Assembly (NCBI RefSeq): GCF_000332515.2
Contig: NZ_AOGZ02000014.1
Coordinates: 1,256,001-1,320,000 of the forward strand
Length of the DNA: 64,000 bases
From: Leptospira wolbachii serovar Codice str. CDC
Lineage (GTDB): Bacteria; Spirochaetota; Leptospiria; Leptospirales; Leptospiraceae
Direction: 5' to 3'
In this document: positions 34,384 through 43,577 of the stretch, piece by piece
How positions within the stretch are numbered: the first letter of the stretch is position 1
Layout: every line of letters begins with the position of its first letter
The notes under the pieces: model-generated
Seen by the model: the letters and a program-made list of their open reading frames with translations, nothing else
Databases searched by the model: none
What the model was told of the DNA's origin: nothing
Translations under genes and position numbers: made by a program

Positions 34384-36148
34384 ATGAAAAAAACAGGTGC
34401 CTGGTTAGTAAGATATGCTCTGGAACAAATTGGCGTTCGTTATACCTTTGGAATTCCAGGAGTCCATAATACAGAAATCTATGATGAACTGAATAGTTCT
34501 GATTCAATCACTCCTATGTTAGTGACCCATGAAGGTTGTGGTGCCTTTATGGCCGATGCCATCAGTCGCACAAGTGATTCAATCGGGACTTTACTCATTG
34601 TGCCCGCAGCAGGAGTGACTCACGCAGCCAGTGGTATCGGGGAGGCTTTTTTAGATGGTGTTCCCATGCTCGTCATTGCCGGTGGAGTCCGAAGTGATTC
34701 ACAATTTAAGTACCAACTGCATGACATGGACCAACATGCACTGCTCAAACCCATTACTAAAAAAACCTTTAAAGTAAAGTCGCAAGAGGAGGTAGTGGAA
34801 ACTCTTTACGAAGCGTATCAAATCGCTGTTAGTGGGGAACCAGGTCCAGTATTTGTGGAGATTCCAGTGAATATTCAACTTTACGCTGGTCCGGTGGAAA
34901 CCCTTCCGACATACAAAGATTATTGTAAGGCACAAACCGTAACCTATCCGCCATTTCCTTTTGCCAGTATAGACGAGGCTGTAGAACTATTGGTACAAGC
35001 CAAAGCACCAGGTTTGTTTTTGGGATGGGGGGCGGTAGACGCATCAACATCCACTGTGGAAATTGCCGAACTACTGGGTGCACCAGTCTCAACCACCTTG
35101 CAAGGATTAAGTGCCTTTCCAGGCAATCATCCATTGCATTGCGGAATGAGTTTCGGTGCAGCAGCAGTCCCCGCAGCCACAAAGGCTTTTTCTGATTGTG
35201 ATTGTTTACTCGCAGTCGGAACTCGTTTTGCAGAAATTGCAACAGCTAGCTTTGGGGTTACTGTTCCCAAAAATCTAATTCATATCGATATCAATCCAAA
35301 TGTGTTAAGTGCAAATTATCCAGCCAAAGTGGGAATTACAGGAGATGCCAAATTAATACTACCAGAATTGGCGAAGAGGCTCAAACTTAAGTTAGAGCAA
35401 ACCAAACAAAGTCGAGAAGAGCGTACGCAAAAAATCCAATTGGATATCCAAAAAAAATAAAAAAGCTTATACGGAAGAATGGTTCCAACATGACAGTAAG
35501 GACAGAGTCAATCCAGCAAGATTTTTCAGTGCTTTGCGTAGTACACTACCTGACGATGGATACGTTGTGGTGGATGATGGAAACCATACATTTCTTACGG
35601 CAGAACTCATGCCAATCCATAAACCACGCAATATGATTTCTCCAACTGATTTTAATTGTATGGGTTATGCGGTGCCAGCAACAATCGCCACAAAACTTGC
35701 CAATCCCGATAAAGCAGTGGTGGGCATCATTGGTGATGGAGCTTTTCTTATGACTTGTATGGAAATCGTGACTGCCAGTATGAACCATATCGGTGCCATC
35801 TTTACTGTGTTCAATGACGGTGAGTTATCTCAAATCGCACAGGCGCAACAAGTTCCTTACAATCGGAAAACTTGCACGGTTCTTGGAGTCACACGTTTTG
35901 AAGGGATCGCCCAAGCCACCGGTGCCGAATATCTGCGTATAGAATCCAATGACGAGATTCTACAAAAGTTGGAAACAGCCTGGGATCTGACCAAACAAGG
36001 ACACCCAGTTATTTTGGATGTCCATATTGATTACAGCAAAAAAACCCGTTTCACCCAAGGGATTGTGGGAACTAATATAAAACGCCTACCGTTTGCTGCA
36101 AAAATACGAATGATCAGTCGTGCCCTGGTGAGAAAAGTGACGGGATAG
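34384..36148 (+). pseudogene. Thiamine-diphosphate enzyme (acetolactate-synthase-like), split by a +1 slip
   Basis: A ThDP-dependent decarboxylase/synthase of the acetolactate synthase family, about 587 residues once repaired. The start is ATG 34384 with AAAGGA before it. The N-terminal ThDP domain (YTFGIPGVHNTEIYDEL, catalytic Glu in VTHEGCGAFMADA) and central domain are in one frame ending at TAA 35458-35460. The C-terminal ThDP domain with GDGAFLMTC and VFND is in the next frame, which is open from at least 35459 (KKAYTEEWFQHDSKD). If the A8 tract at 35450-35457 had seven A, the two frames would join as QKNKKAYTEEWF. Alternatives are sequencing error, slippage-tolerant expression and true inactivation. 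No other lesion is seen in either half. Confidence 0.85.
35450..35457 (+). repeat. A8 homopolymer at the frameshift of the ThDP enzyme
   Basis: Eight A in a row, then T and six more A. This is where the reading frame breaks. Loss of one A restores a single frame. Such tracts are common sites of polymerase slippage and of sequencing error. Confidence 0.9.
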
Positions 36149-36163
36149 GATGATTATTTTCTT

Positions 36164-37108
36164 TTGCGTATCTTACTTGCACCCATGGAAGGACTTCTCG
36201 ATTACCGACTGCGTGATACACTAACACGCATAGGTGGATTTGATGAATGTGTCAGTGAATTCATCCGAGTAAACGACACCCTCCTCCCTTCGCATCGGTT
36301 CTACCGCTATGTTCCCGAGTTGTATGAAGGGTGCCGAACCAAGGCAGGGGTTCCTGTAAAGGTTCAACTTTTGGGTTCGGATCCCATTTGTATGGCAGAG
36401 AACGCAAGTAAGGTGGCATCCCTTGGAGCTTATGGTATTGATATTAATTTTGGATGTCCTGCTCCTACGGTCAATAGAAACCGAGGAGGAGCTGCCCTCC
36501 TAAAAGAACCCGATCTTATGTTTGCCATCGTGAAAGCAATTCGCAGTGCTGTTCCGAAAGAAATTCCTGTGACTGCAAAAATGAGGTTAGGTTTTGATTC
36601 CACCGAACTAGCGCTTGTTTGTGCAAAGGCTTTAGAAGACGGAGGAGCCGGAGAAATAGTAGTCCATGCTAGAACCAAAACAGACGGATACAAACCTCCT
36701 GCCTATTGGGATTGGATCACTAAAATTCGTTCTACTGTAAAGGTTCCTATTGTTGCCAATGGAGAAATTTGGACTGCTGAAGATGCCCAAAGGTGTCTGG
36801 AAATATCTGGTTGCACAGACATTATGATTGGACGAGGTGTCGTCGCAAACCCTGCACTTGCTTTAATGATTCGCACGGACCGAAACCAAAGCCTCACTTG
36901 GGAAGAAATGAAAGAAATTTTATTTCAGTATTGGTTGAGTTTAGAAGCAGATATGGAGACCAAAAGTCGTGCAGGCAGAATTAAACAATGGTTACACTAC
37001 CTATCTCGCCAATACCCAGAAGCCGAAAAGGATTTTGAAACCGTTAAACGATTCACAAACCTAGATGCCTTTACAAAGTATCTGAAATCAAAAGTAACAC
37101 TCACATAA
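36164..37108 (+). CDS. tRNA-dihydrouridine synthase (DusC-like)
   Basis: FMN enzyme that reduces uridine to dihydrouridine in tRNA, 314 residues. The N-terminus MRILLAPMEGLLDYRLRD matches the DusC form, and the start is a TTG that gives exactly this sequence (the next ATG falls inside the motif). The Dus motifs DINFGCPAPTVNRNRGGAAL with the catalytic Cys, VPVTAKMRLGFD, VVHARTK and IVANGEIW are all intact, as is the GRGVVANPAL phosphate loop near the end. It is 15 bp downstream of the ThDP enzyme, but the function is unrelated. A good housekeeping marker for the region. Confidence 0.92.
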   Translation: MRILLAPMEGLLDYRLRDTLTRIGGFDECVSEFIRVNDTLLPSHRFYRYVPELYEGCRTKAGVPVKVQLLGSDPICMAENASKVASLGAYGIDINFGCPAPTVNRNRGGAALLKEPDLMFAIVKAIRSAVPKEIPVTAKMRLGFDSTELALVCAKALEDGGAGEIVVHARTKTDGYKPPAYWDWITKIRSTVKVPIVANGEIWTAEDAQRCLEISGCTDIMIGRGVVANPALALMIRTDRNQSLTWEEMKEILFQYWLSLEADMETKSRAGRIKQWLHYLSRQYPEAEKDFETVKRFTNLDAFTKYLKSKVTLT

Positions 37109-37337
37109 AACAATCGTAATGTGTCAGACAAGTGACTAACTTTATACAAAAACTCTGCATTCAGAAGAATAATGTTCATTTTACTGGGAATTATTCGGTC
37201 TTACAGAAGTTGCAGTAATAACTAAAAAAAATTTCTATCTTAGTTCGAGATGGTAGAATCTATTTTCAATTTTCTTTCTCATTTTCCGCTTGATTTTATA
37301 TCAAATTTTGAAAAGGAAAGTAGGTTAGGTAATCAAA

Positions 37338-37991
37338 TTGTCTTCAAAATCGCCTATTTCTGTTTTTGTCATTGATGACCACCCTATTTTGCGGAAAGGT
37401 CTTCAGTCCGAAATTGAATCTGATACGGGTCTTAAATTTGTAGGGGCCACAGATTCGATTAAAGACGGTTTGAATTTAATGAAATTCAAAAATGCTGATG
37501 TTCTTATCATGGATATCTCTCTTAAAGACGAAAATGGAATTTTAGAACTATCTAATGTCAAAAATAAGTTTCCATTTCTGAAGATCATATTTTTTACTAT
37601 GCACAGAGATTGGGATTATTTACATAAAGCCGCAAATCTTGGAGCAGATGCTTATATTTTAAAAACGGAAACATCAGCAAAGATTTCCAATATTATCAAA
37701 GATGTATTCAATGGAAAAAAAATATTTCCAGAAGAAATAGCCGGATTACTTAATGAAATAGAATCAAACGAAGATTTAAGCAAAAAATTAAACTCCTTAT
37801 CGAAAAGGGAGTTAGAAATTCTTGGTCACTTAAAATTAGGGAAACTAAACAGAGAAATCGCTGAAGAATTGCAAATAAGCATTCGAACTGTTGAAACTCA
37901 TCGATCCTCTATAATACAAAAACTAGAAATCAATTCACCAATTGGATTTGCGAAGTTATTACTTCAAATCCAATCTGCAAATTTAATTTAA
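37338..37991 (+). CDS. NarL/LuxR-family response regulator
   Basis: A 217-residue two-component regulator. The receiver domain (about residues 8-125) has the acidic pair DDH, the phospho-acceptor Asp in LIMDISLKD near residue 57, the Thr in FFTMH and the Lys in ILKTE. The LuxR-type output domain (about 150-212) has the helix-turn-helix LSKRELEILGHLKLGKLNREIAEELQISIRTVETH, cited by its start LSKRELEIL. Start is a TTG at 37338. The facing histidine kinase at 38798-41137 is a plausible partner, but a lipoprotein gene lies between and the two do not share a transcript. About 230 bp of A+T-rich upstream DNA holds its promoter. Confidence 0.9.
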   Translation: MSSKSPISVFVIDDHPILRKGLQSEIESDTGLKFVGATDSIKDGLNLMKFKNADVLIMDISLKDENGILELSNVKNKFPFLKIIFFTMHRDWDYLHKAANLGADAYILKTETSAKISNIIKDVFNGKKIFPEEIAGLLNEIESNEDLSKKLNSLSKRELEILGHLKLGKLNREIAEELQISIRTVETHRSSIIQKLEINSPIGFAKLLLQIQSANLI

Positions 37992-38120
37992 AAATTTTGT
38001 TAACCTACGTACAATTTCGCAAAAGCAGCCTGATTTTTCCGTACTTACCGATGTAGCGCTTTAAGACATCTTTAGATAAACTACTAAACAGATTCTTGAT
38101 TGAATCGATTTGGAGTTAAA

Positions 38121-38756
38121 ATGGAAATGTTGAAAAAAATAATTTATTTGGTTTTGCTTGTAGTTTTCTTTCAAAATTGCGAAGCAGAAAAAAAGGATAA
38201 TAATGCGTTAGTGGCAGGTCTTGCGATTGCAAGTCTTTCCAATTGTTTTTCTGTTCCCGCACAAGCAATAGTAAAGGATGGAAATGCTGCTACAACGGTG
38301 ACATACAACTGTTCTGTAAGTGGAAAAGTGTATACCTGTGCTCCAACGGATGGAGGAAATAAAGTAGTAAGAACTTATACATCCGCTACAGCTGCAAAAT
38401 TAAGTGTAGTTGACCCTCCTTCTTTCTCAAACCAACACGTACAACGTGGGTTGGAAAAAAGGGTAGAAGGTGCGACGGAAACTGCTTTTGTATACAACGC
38501 ATCAAACCAATTACAATCCGTTTCCTCACCCGCAGCAACCTATTCCAATTATGACGAAAAAGGGTTTCCAAAATCCAATTCTACAGGAAGTACAATTACC
38601 TATACTTACGAAGGTTCCAGAACCATACCAACCACTGTCAGTGATGCAGCAAATACATATACCTATGATAACAGAGGTTGGGCTACAAAAGTTAGTTTTG
38701 GATTTGGAAATCCAACAACGATTGAATACACAGGTTCCCTCGGAATTTGCCAATAA
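38121..38756 (+). CDS. Lipoprotein with YD-like repeats
   Basis: A 211-residue lipoprotein from ATG 38121, which has GGAG six bases before; an earlier in-frame TTG at 38100 is not preferred. Signal peptide ends in FFQNC (Cys near residue 20). The second half has several Y-D/N-x-G-type units: TAFVYNASNQLQS, YSNYDEKGFP, YTYEGSRTIPTT, YTYDNRGWATKVS, resembling the YD repeats of RHS and teneurin proteins, but only about four units. YD repeats bind carbohydrate or form shells; with so few units a surface adhesin-like or carbohydrate-binding role is a guess. Cys near 80-90 and at the end (LGICQ) may pair. Confidence 0.65.
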   Translation: MEMLKKIIYLVLLVVFFQNCEAEKKDNNALVAGLAIASLSNCFSVPAQAIVKDGNAATTVTYNCSVSGKVYTCAPTDGGNKVVRTYTSATAAKLSVVDPPSFSNQHVQRGLEKRVEGATETAFVYNASNQLQSVSSPAATYSNYDEKGFPKSNSTGSTITYTYEGSRTIPTTVSDAANTYTYDNRGWATKVSFGFGNPTTIEYTGSLGICQ

Positions 38757-38783
38757 ACAGTTACGTTGCTGTCTTACTTTAAG

Positions 38784-38820
38784 CAATTTTGCTTCCTTTA
38801 AACCAATGGAAGCAAAATTG
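38784..38820. terminator. Hairpin between convergent lipoprotein and kinase genes
   Basis: CAATTTTGCTTCC pairs perfectly with GGAAGCAAAATTG over 13 bp around an 11-base loop. It lies in the gap and in the last codons of the kinase gene. No clean T-run, but the stem has A/T flanks; probably a bidirectional transcription terminator. Confidence 0.6.
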
Positions 38821-41137
38821 TAAAACGCATTCCACCAGTTGGTCGGTCTGTGATCATAAGTTCTCCCCCATGGGCCAACACGATCTTTCTTACAATGGAT
38901 AAACCCAATCCTGTGCCATGAGGTTTGTTAGATTCAATTTTCGAATCAAATATTTTTCTTTTTATTTCTTCACTCATCCCTGGTCCATCATCTTGCATCA
39001 TGAGGAAGAGAGTTGAACCTTCCGGTTGTATTGATAATTCAAATTCTGTGACTCTCGATTCCAAATCTAATGAGTTCTTTGCAATGTTTAAACATAAACG
39101 TCTGATTCGAAGGTGGTCAATTTTAAACATTCCAGATGTAATTAAATTCTCATATTTAAATGTTATATTACTCTTCTGGAACAAAACACTAAGATCTTCT
39201 GCAACACTTGAAAAGAATTCACTTACATTGGTGATTTTCAAATCCAATATCACTTTGTTTTTTGAAACTTCCAATATATCGATGGATAAGTTCGATAATG
39301 TATCAACTTCTTGTTTCGTCTGCCGGAAAATCTCGGCCTTATTTTTAGGATCTAATTCTAATAACTCTAAACTCTTTTGAATGAGCAGTACATGGTTTCC
39401 TATATCATGCGCAATTTCAGATGAAAATTCTCCTATGATCGCATATTTTTCCATATCCTGTCGTGTTATATTTTGGATCGAAAGAACTAGGGCATAGGAA
39501 ATTGCTTTTGCCCAATCTAAATCAGAATCATTTTTTAAAAACTGATTCGCAGGAATATCCAATATCAGCTGAATGATTTCATTTTGCACAATCGGTATAA
39601 GGAACCTTTCCCTTATGGTGATTGGTTCGTAGAAGTTTGACAGTTCTTTTCCGATGAATGATTCGATCTTCGCTTTCGTAATATTTTCATATTTGAATCT
39701 TAAATAACTATCGATAGAGTATAGTTTCCAGCTTTGATTAGAATGATTAGGAACATAAATGTACAAAATTTCATTTTCTCCAATTTTTGAAGAGAGAATT
39801 TGTAAAGCTGATTTTGCGGCAGATTCATAACTTCTCGATGACATAATCTCTTGGGAAGATACTACTAATTTTTTCATCTGAACGGAGAGGTGTTCTGATT
39901 CTGAAAGTGAATTTGAATACCTTTTTGATATGATAATAGAATGTGAAAAAATTAAAAAAATTTGACTGTAAGGAACTAAATATCTGCCTTCAATGATTCC
40001 GAAGGCTGCCAAAGTATCATTTATATTTGCAAACATAATGGCTAAGTAACTCACAAAAAGACCAATTGCATCTTTTTCTTTTTTAATGACTGCCACTAGT
40101 AAGATAATCATCCAACCAGGAACTACCGTTAAATAAATATAAACAATTAGGTAATTCAAAAAATAGGCATACACTGAATTTGGTGCAACGATTGTCAGCA
40201 AACACATTATATATAGAGGTGCGTTGAATAAATTTCCGAATCGATTCCAAAATGGGTTGGGTATAAATCGGTATAAAAAAGCGTATAAAACAGGGGCCGT
40301 ACAAAATGCTGAAAAGTATTCAATTCTATTTAATAGATCCCAAGAGAGAGAATCCAAGAGTAAATGCCCAAGTCTTTCACCTGTTGTCAAAGCTCGAAGT
40401 AAAATCAATATACAATGTAACGAAAATAATAAGGGTGTTACATCTGTTTTACGGAACAAAAAAAATACAATATTATAACAAGCCATAAGAGCGGCAGCTA
40501 TACATACTGCGATAGTAAACCCTAATTGAACTTGTTTTTTCTGAAATATTGTTTCCGCTTTTCCAAAAAGAATGGGGAACCAATAACCTCCCCAACGATT
40601 ACTAAAGTTTGAGACATGCAGGACAAATTCGTAATTTCCACTTTCTGGTAAAAGAATTATTTGGGGTTTGTACTTTGGAATTACATCCTTTTCTGTGACT
40701 CCTACTCGACCAACAGATGTTAGTAATTTTCCGTTTACGTAAAGTTCGTATGAGGTTCCAATGTCCGGTATATAAATGGCAAGGTCCGACCTAGGGTTTT
40801 TCAAAGGAATCTGTAAAAGGTAAGTTGCATAACCATAACTCCCAATTCTTTCGCCATAAAACTGGGTATCGTTCCAGGCAGAGGGCGATTGTTTGAATAA
40901 AAATGGTAGATTGTTTTTCTCACGTATGACATCGGGGTGGATCAAATTTTTCCAATAGAATTTCCATTCCCCTGAGAGTTCGATCACTTTATTGTTTTCA
41001 AGTGAGACTTGAGTTAGATCCAAGATTCCACCAGTTGCCTTTTTACTCGATGTTTCTAATTCGGGACGTGCACAATGAACTATAGGCAAAAGTAGAAAAA
41101 TTAGTCTCAATAGATGAATGAAAAGATTCGTATTCAA
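38798..41137 (-). CDS. 7TM-DISM receptor histidine kinase
   Basis: A 779-residue sensor kinase. A lipobox-like IVHCAR follows the signal peptide. The extracellular jelly-roll begins LSGEWKFYWKNLIHPD, seven membrane segments lie at about 205-400, and a linker of about 200 residues leads to the kinase core. The core has the H-box FSSEIAHDIGNHVLL, the N-box LCLNIAKNSLD, the G1 box DDGPGMS and G2 GTGLGLSIV. The H-box has His-Asp, not the usual His-Glu. The receptor half is clearly homologous to that of the 4631 cyclase (compare LLTIGERNILN with ALTTGERLGHL). Partner regulator is not certain; a NarL-type one lies close by on the other strand. Confidence 0.88.
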   Translation of the reverse strand: MNTNLFIHLLRLIFLLLPIVHCARPELETSSKKATGGILDLTQVSLENNKVIELSGEWKFYWKNLIHPDVIREKNNLPFLFKQSPSAWNDTQFYGERIGSYGYATYLLQIPLKNPRSDLAIYIPDIGTSYELYVNGKLLTSVGRVGVTEKDVIPKYKPQIILLPESGNYEFVLHVSNFSNRWGGYWFPILFGKAETIFQKKQVQLGFTIAVCIAAALMACYNIVFFLFRKTDVTPLLFSLHCILILLRALTTGERLGHLLLDSLSWDLLNRIEYFSAFCTAPVLYAFLYRFIPNPFWNRFGNLFNAPLYIMCLLTIVAPNSVYAYFLNYLIVYIYLTVVPGWMIILLVAVIKKEKDAIGLFVSYLAIMFANINDTLAAFGIIEGRYLVPYSQIFLIFSHSIIISKRYSNSLSESEHLSVQMKKLVVSSQEIMSSRSYESAAKSALQILSSKIGENEILYIYVPNHSNQSWKLYSIDSYLRFKYENITKAKIESFIGKELSNFYEPITIRERFLIPIVQNEIIQLILDIPANQFLKNDSDLDWAKAISYALVLSIQNITRQDMEKYAIIGEFSSEIAHDIGNHVLLIQKSLELLELDPKNKAEIFRQTKQEVDTLSNLSIDILEVSKNKVILDLKITNVSEFFSSVAEDLSVLFQKSNITFKYENLITSGMFKIDHLRIRRLCLNIAKNSLDLESRVTEFELSIQPEGSTLFLMMQDDGPGMSEEIKRKIFDSKIESNKPHGTGLGLSIVRKIVLAHGGELMITDRPTGGMRFTILLPLV

Positions 41138-41749
41138 TCAATGTTAGGTGTAATGCCCAAATGAATTCAGGTCAATATTTTTTTGGGAATATTTTAAAAT
41201 GGTAGTTTATGTCAAATAGCAATGTTTAAATGATTTAGATGTAACTCTCTCGGCTTTATAGTTCTAACTATACTATTTGCCGTTTATTTTAGAACATCTG
41301 TTTAGAATCAGAAAATAATAAACCTATCGGAACCGTGTTTGTGATTCCACAAAAAGCGTTCTTTGTTTTGTTATGGGAAGTGTATCTTCATAAAATCAAT
41401 GGATTTGTTTTCCATCATCTTATAACTTAGATTATATTATTAATCATCTATCACTTCTAATTCTTTATTCCTATCAAGGGAAACTTGAATGAAAGCCGAC
41501 ACTTCCAGTCAGATTTCTATGTTAGCGAGACCTTTGATTGTTACCCAAATCAAAGTAGCCGAAGAATCTTTTTCCATCTTATCCACAGTTTCATAGATAT
41601 TGGTTCTACCGGCGACTCGAATGGACCTTGCAGTGGATCGGTCGAATGAGAATCGGTATAGGATTGGTCTCAAGAAAAAATCCATCTCAAAAATTACACT
41701 ATTCGTTTTTTTCCTTTAAAAACCTATATGCCTCTCTACACTATTCCTT
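41138..41749. other. 612-base intergenic region
   Basis: Between the divergent kinase and DUF2721 genes. The first 150 bases should hold the promoter of the kinase. A small frame at 41489-41596 (35 codons, preceded by AAGGG) is open but too short and uncharacteristic to call a gene. No RNA gene, repeat or strong hairpin was noticed. Confidence 0.5.
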
Positions 41750-42238
41750 ATGTTCGAATCGTTTTCCAACTCTGAAATCCTTTCCGGTATGATCACTCCA
41801 GCGGTTCTTGTTTCCGCCTGCGCCAGTTTGATATTTTCCACAGCCAACAGACTGGGGCGAATTTTTGATCGTGTGAACCTTTTGAAATCGGAAGTGGAAT
41901 TACTACTCGAAGGCAAACGAGGTTTTCAAAAAGAAAGAATGCTTTACCTTCGTAAACAACTTTCTGTCCAAAAAAAACGGGCCGTCCTCATCCAACGTTC
42001 CATGACGTTTTTGTATTTAGCAACTTCCCTCTTTGTGATTTCGAGCCTGACTTTAGCCATAACTCTTGCCTTTGCCAAAGAGTATTCTTGGATACCAACT
42101 GTTGCAGCAATCACTGGTGGGATTTGTTTGTTTCTGGCAAGTGCTCTTCTTTTTTATGAAAGCAGATACAATCTAACATTCATTAATCTACAAATTGAAT
42201 TTACAGAATTTTTGGAAAGGGAAGTGCAAACAAAGTAG
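41750..42238 (+). CDS. DUF2721 family membrane protein
   Basis: A 162-residue inner-membrane protein with the DUF2721 pattern. It starts with a hydrophobic helix (ITPAVLVSACASLIFST) followed by NRLGRIFDRV, the family signature, then an amphipathic stretch with a cluster of basic residues, and two further membrane helices (about 85-108 and 115-135). The C-terminus is cytoplasmic and acidic. Function is unknown across the family. Standing alone; a hairpin lies just after its stop codon. Confidence 0.8.
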   Translation: MFESFSNSEILSGMITPAVLVSACASLIFSTANRLGRIFDRVNLLKSEVELLLEGKRGFQKERMLYLRKQLSVQKKRAVLIQRSMTFLYLATSLFVISSLTLAITLAFAKEYSWIPTVAAITGGICLFLASALLFYESRYNLTFINLQIEFTEFLEREVQTK

Positions 42239-42269
42239 AAATTTAGAAATCGTTTCAAAAGAAACAATC

Positions 42270-42300
42270 CCCAAAAGGAATTTTTGTTTTTCCTTTTGGG
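42270..42300 (+). terminator. 11-bp perfect hairpin after the DUF2721 gene
   Basis: CCCAAAAGGAA pairs with TTCCTTTTGGG around a 9-base loop, 31 bp after the stop codon. On the plus strand no T-run follows, so it is an imperfect intrinsic terminator. Confidence 0.6.
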
Positions 42301-42362
42301 CGCCTCGAATCCGTTAGTTGACAAACAGTGGTATTAAAACCGACCGCGTTATCCGCTCCAAT

Positions 42363-42379
42363 CTTTCGCATTGCGAAAG
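42363..42379. repeat. Inverted repeat in a G+C-richer intergenic patch
   Basis: CTTTCGCA-T-TGCGAAAG is a perfect 8-bp inverted repeat with a one-base centre. It sits in a patch at about 42340-42425 that is richer in G+C than the surroundings and contains the GCTGGCGCTGG string. The texture suggests a dispersed intergenic element of the genus, but its copy number cannot be judged from one window. Confidence 0.4.
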
Positions 42380-42468
42380 GATTTCCGCTACTACCGCTGG
42401 CGCTGGTGTGCCCTTACAGACCGGCAATAATGTTTGTTCACTAAATTTCCAAGAGAATTCTTTCAAGA

Positions 42469-42969
42469 TTAAAGTTTTTGTTTAGATATATCCTCTAAAA
42501 ATTGCTCCAGACAACGATAAGTTGCTTTTTCAGTTGCAAAACGAATTCTTTCCACCGCCATGAATTTTTCGGAAGCAGTAGCTATTTCATCAGCAATAAA
42601 ATCCTTTTTATAAATCTCTTTTTTGTCCTTTAATAATATAAATGTTAGTTTTAATTTATGCCGAATGTCCAAGAATTCCACTTCCTGAATTTCATCTTTT
42701 CCATTGTTGATGACGCGAAGCTGAAGATCCCCATTAAAATTAACAATTGATTTAAATAAATCAGACTCAATCAATCCTTTCCGAAGAACGGCCCGCATCG
42801 AAATATGAGATTTGATTTTATTATGTAATTCATCAGTGATTCCTGGCTCAATGACTTCTAGAGACAAATTGAATTTTCCACTTCCGGGATTTTTATTCTT
42901 TAACGGTTGAAGTTCCGCACAAGATATAAAATTCAATAATGCAAAAACAGATAATATTATTAATTTCAT
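42469..42969 (-). CDS. Putative lipoprotein, second gene of a pair
   Basis: A 166-residue protein from the ATG at 42969, which overlaps the stop of the upstream gene as ATGA and has AAGGA before it; a longer frame starts 24 bases earlier. Signal peptide ends in FISC (Cys near residue 17). The mature part is beta-rich, with RKGLIESDLFKSIV, LQLRVINNGKDE and LKLTFILLKDKKEIYKKDF, suggesting a small beta-barrel-like or curli-assembly-like fold, without a named domain. Translation is coupled to the upstream lipoprotein, so they probably act together. Confidence 0.6.
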   Translation of the reverse strand: MKLIILSVFALLNFISCAELQPLKNKNPGSGKFNLSLEVIEPGITDELHNKIKSHISMRAVLRKGLIESDLFKSIVNFNGDLQLRVINNGKDEIQEVEFLDIRHKLKLTFILLKDKKEIYKKDFIADEIATASEKFMAVERIRFATEKATYRCLEQFLEDISKQKL

Positions 42970-43577
42970 TTGATGATTCCTTTTGTTTTCCACTGATCCA
43001 TGGAAGAAAATATAATATTTTTAATCGCTTTTCTTTCTACAACGGATGAAAAAAAGAAAGGTGATACCGGAATGATTAACCATCCAATAAAACTATCGAT
43101 ATGGATTTTTTCTTCATTTGATGCCAATGGTTTATTTTTTGAATCATATAAAGAAATCTTAACATTAGCATCTACATCTACTACTAGTGGCAACACCATA
43201 AAAGTTAGTCCAGAAAAAAAGGCGTATACAAGAGAACTTTGATCATTTAAATCAGCTTCTATGTACAAGACAAGATCGTGTGGTTCATTTTCGTTTAAAG
43301 TTACATTTTGAAATAAATTTGTATCGTTAAGAGTGCTAACCATGGATTCCTTGAGAGCATTTAAATCTTGAAAATGAGTGCTATGTTTTCCATATCGCAA
43401 GTAGTCTCCGTAATACTTTAAAAGAACAGTTTTCTTTTCTTGTAACTCAGGAGTTGGTGTATTTTTTAAACTTGGATTTTCATACTTCACAAAGGATATA
43501 CAATTAAGTAAAATTCCTAAGCAAGAAACTGAAATCAATAGGATCCATTGACTAGAGGGTTTTTCTTTCAAATTCAT
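42966..43577 (-). CDS. Putative lipoprotein, first gene of a pair
   Basis: A 203-residue protein with signal peptide and lipobox-like LLNC (Cys near 26). A helical first half (LKESMVSTLNDTNLFQNV) is followed by a strand region with DLVLYIEADLND, then a hydrophobic stretch FFSGLTFMVLPLVVDVD, and the ending FIGWLIIPVSPFFFS. The layout resembles the two lipoproteins at 17551-18691 (hydrophobic middle, then F-G-W and Pro), so a shared family is proposed. No known function. Confidence 0.6.
   Translation of the reverse strand: MNLKEKPSSQWILLISVSCLGILLNCISFVKYENPSLKNTPTPELQEKKTVLLKYYGDYLRYGKHSTHFQDLNALKESMVSTLNDTNLFQNVTLNENEPHDLVLYIEADLNDQSSLVYAFFSGLTFMVLPLVVDVDANVKISLYDSKNKPLASNEEKIHIDSFIGWLIIPVSPFFFSSVVERKAIKNIIFSSMDQWKTKGIIK

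Noticed and set aside
35534..36148. Separate small ThDP-domain gene starting at TTG 35534
   Set aside because: The frame is coding-like well before this TTG (from 35459), so it is the second half of the split gene, not an independent one.
41489..41596. 35-codon frame with AAGGG before its ATG
   Set aside because: Too short and compositionally plain to call; it may be real but there is no support beyond the ribosome site.
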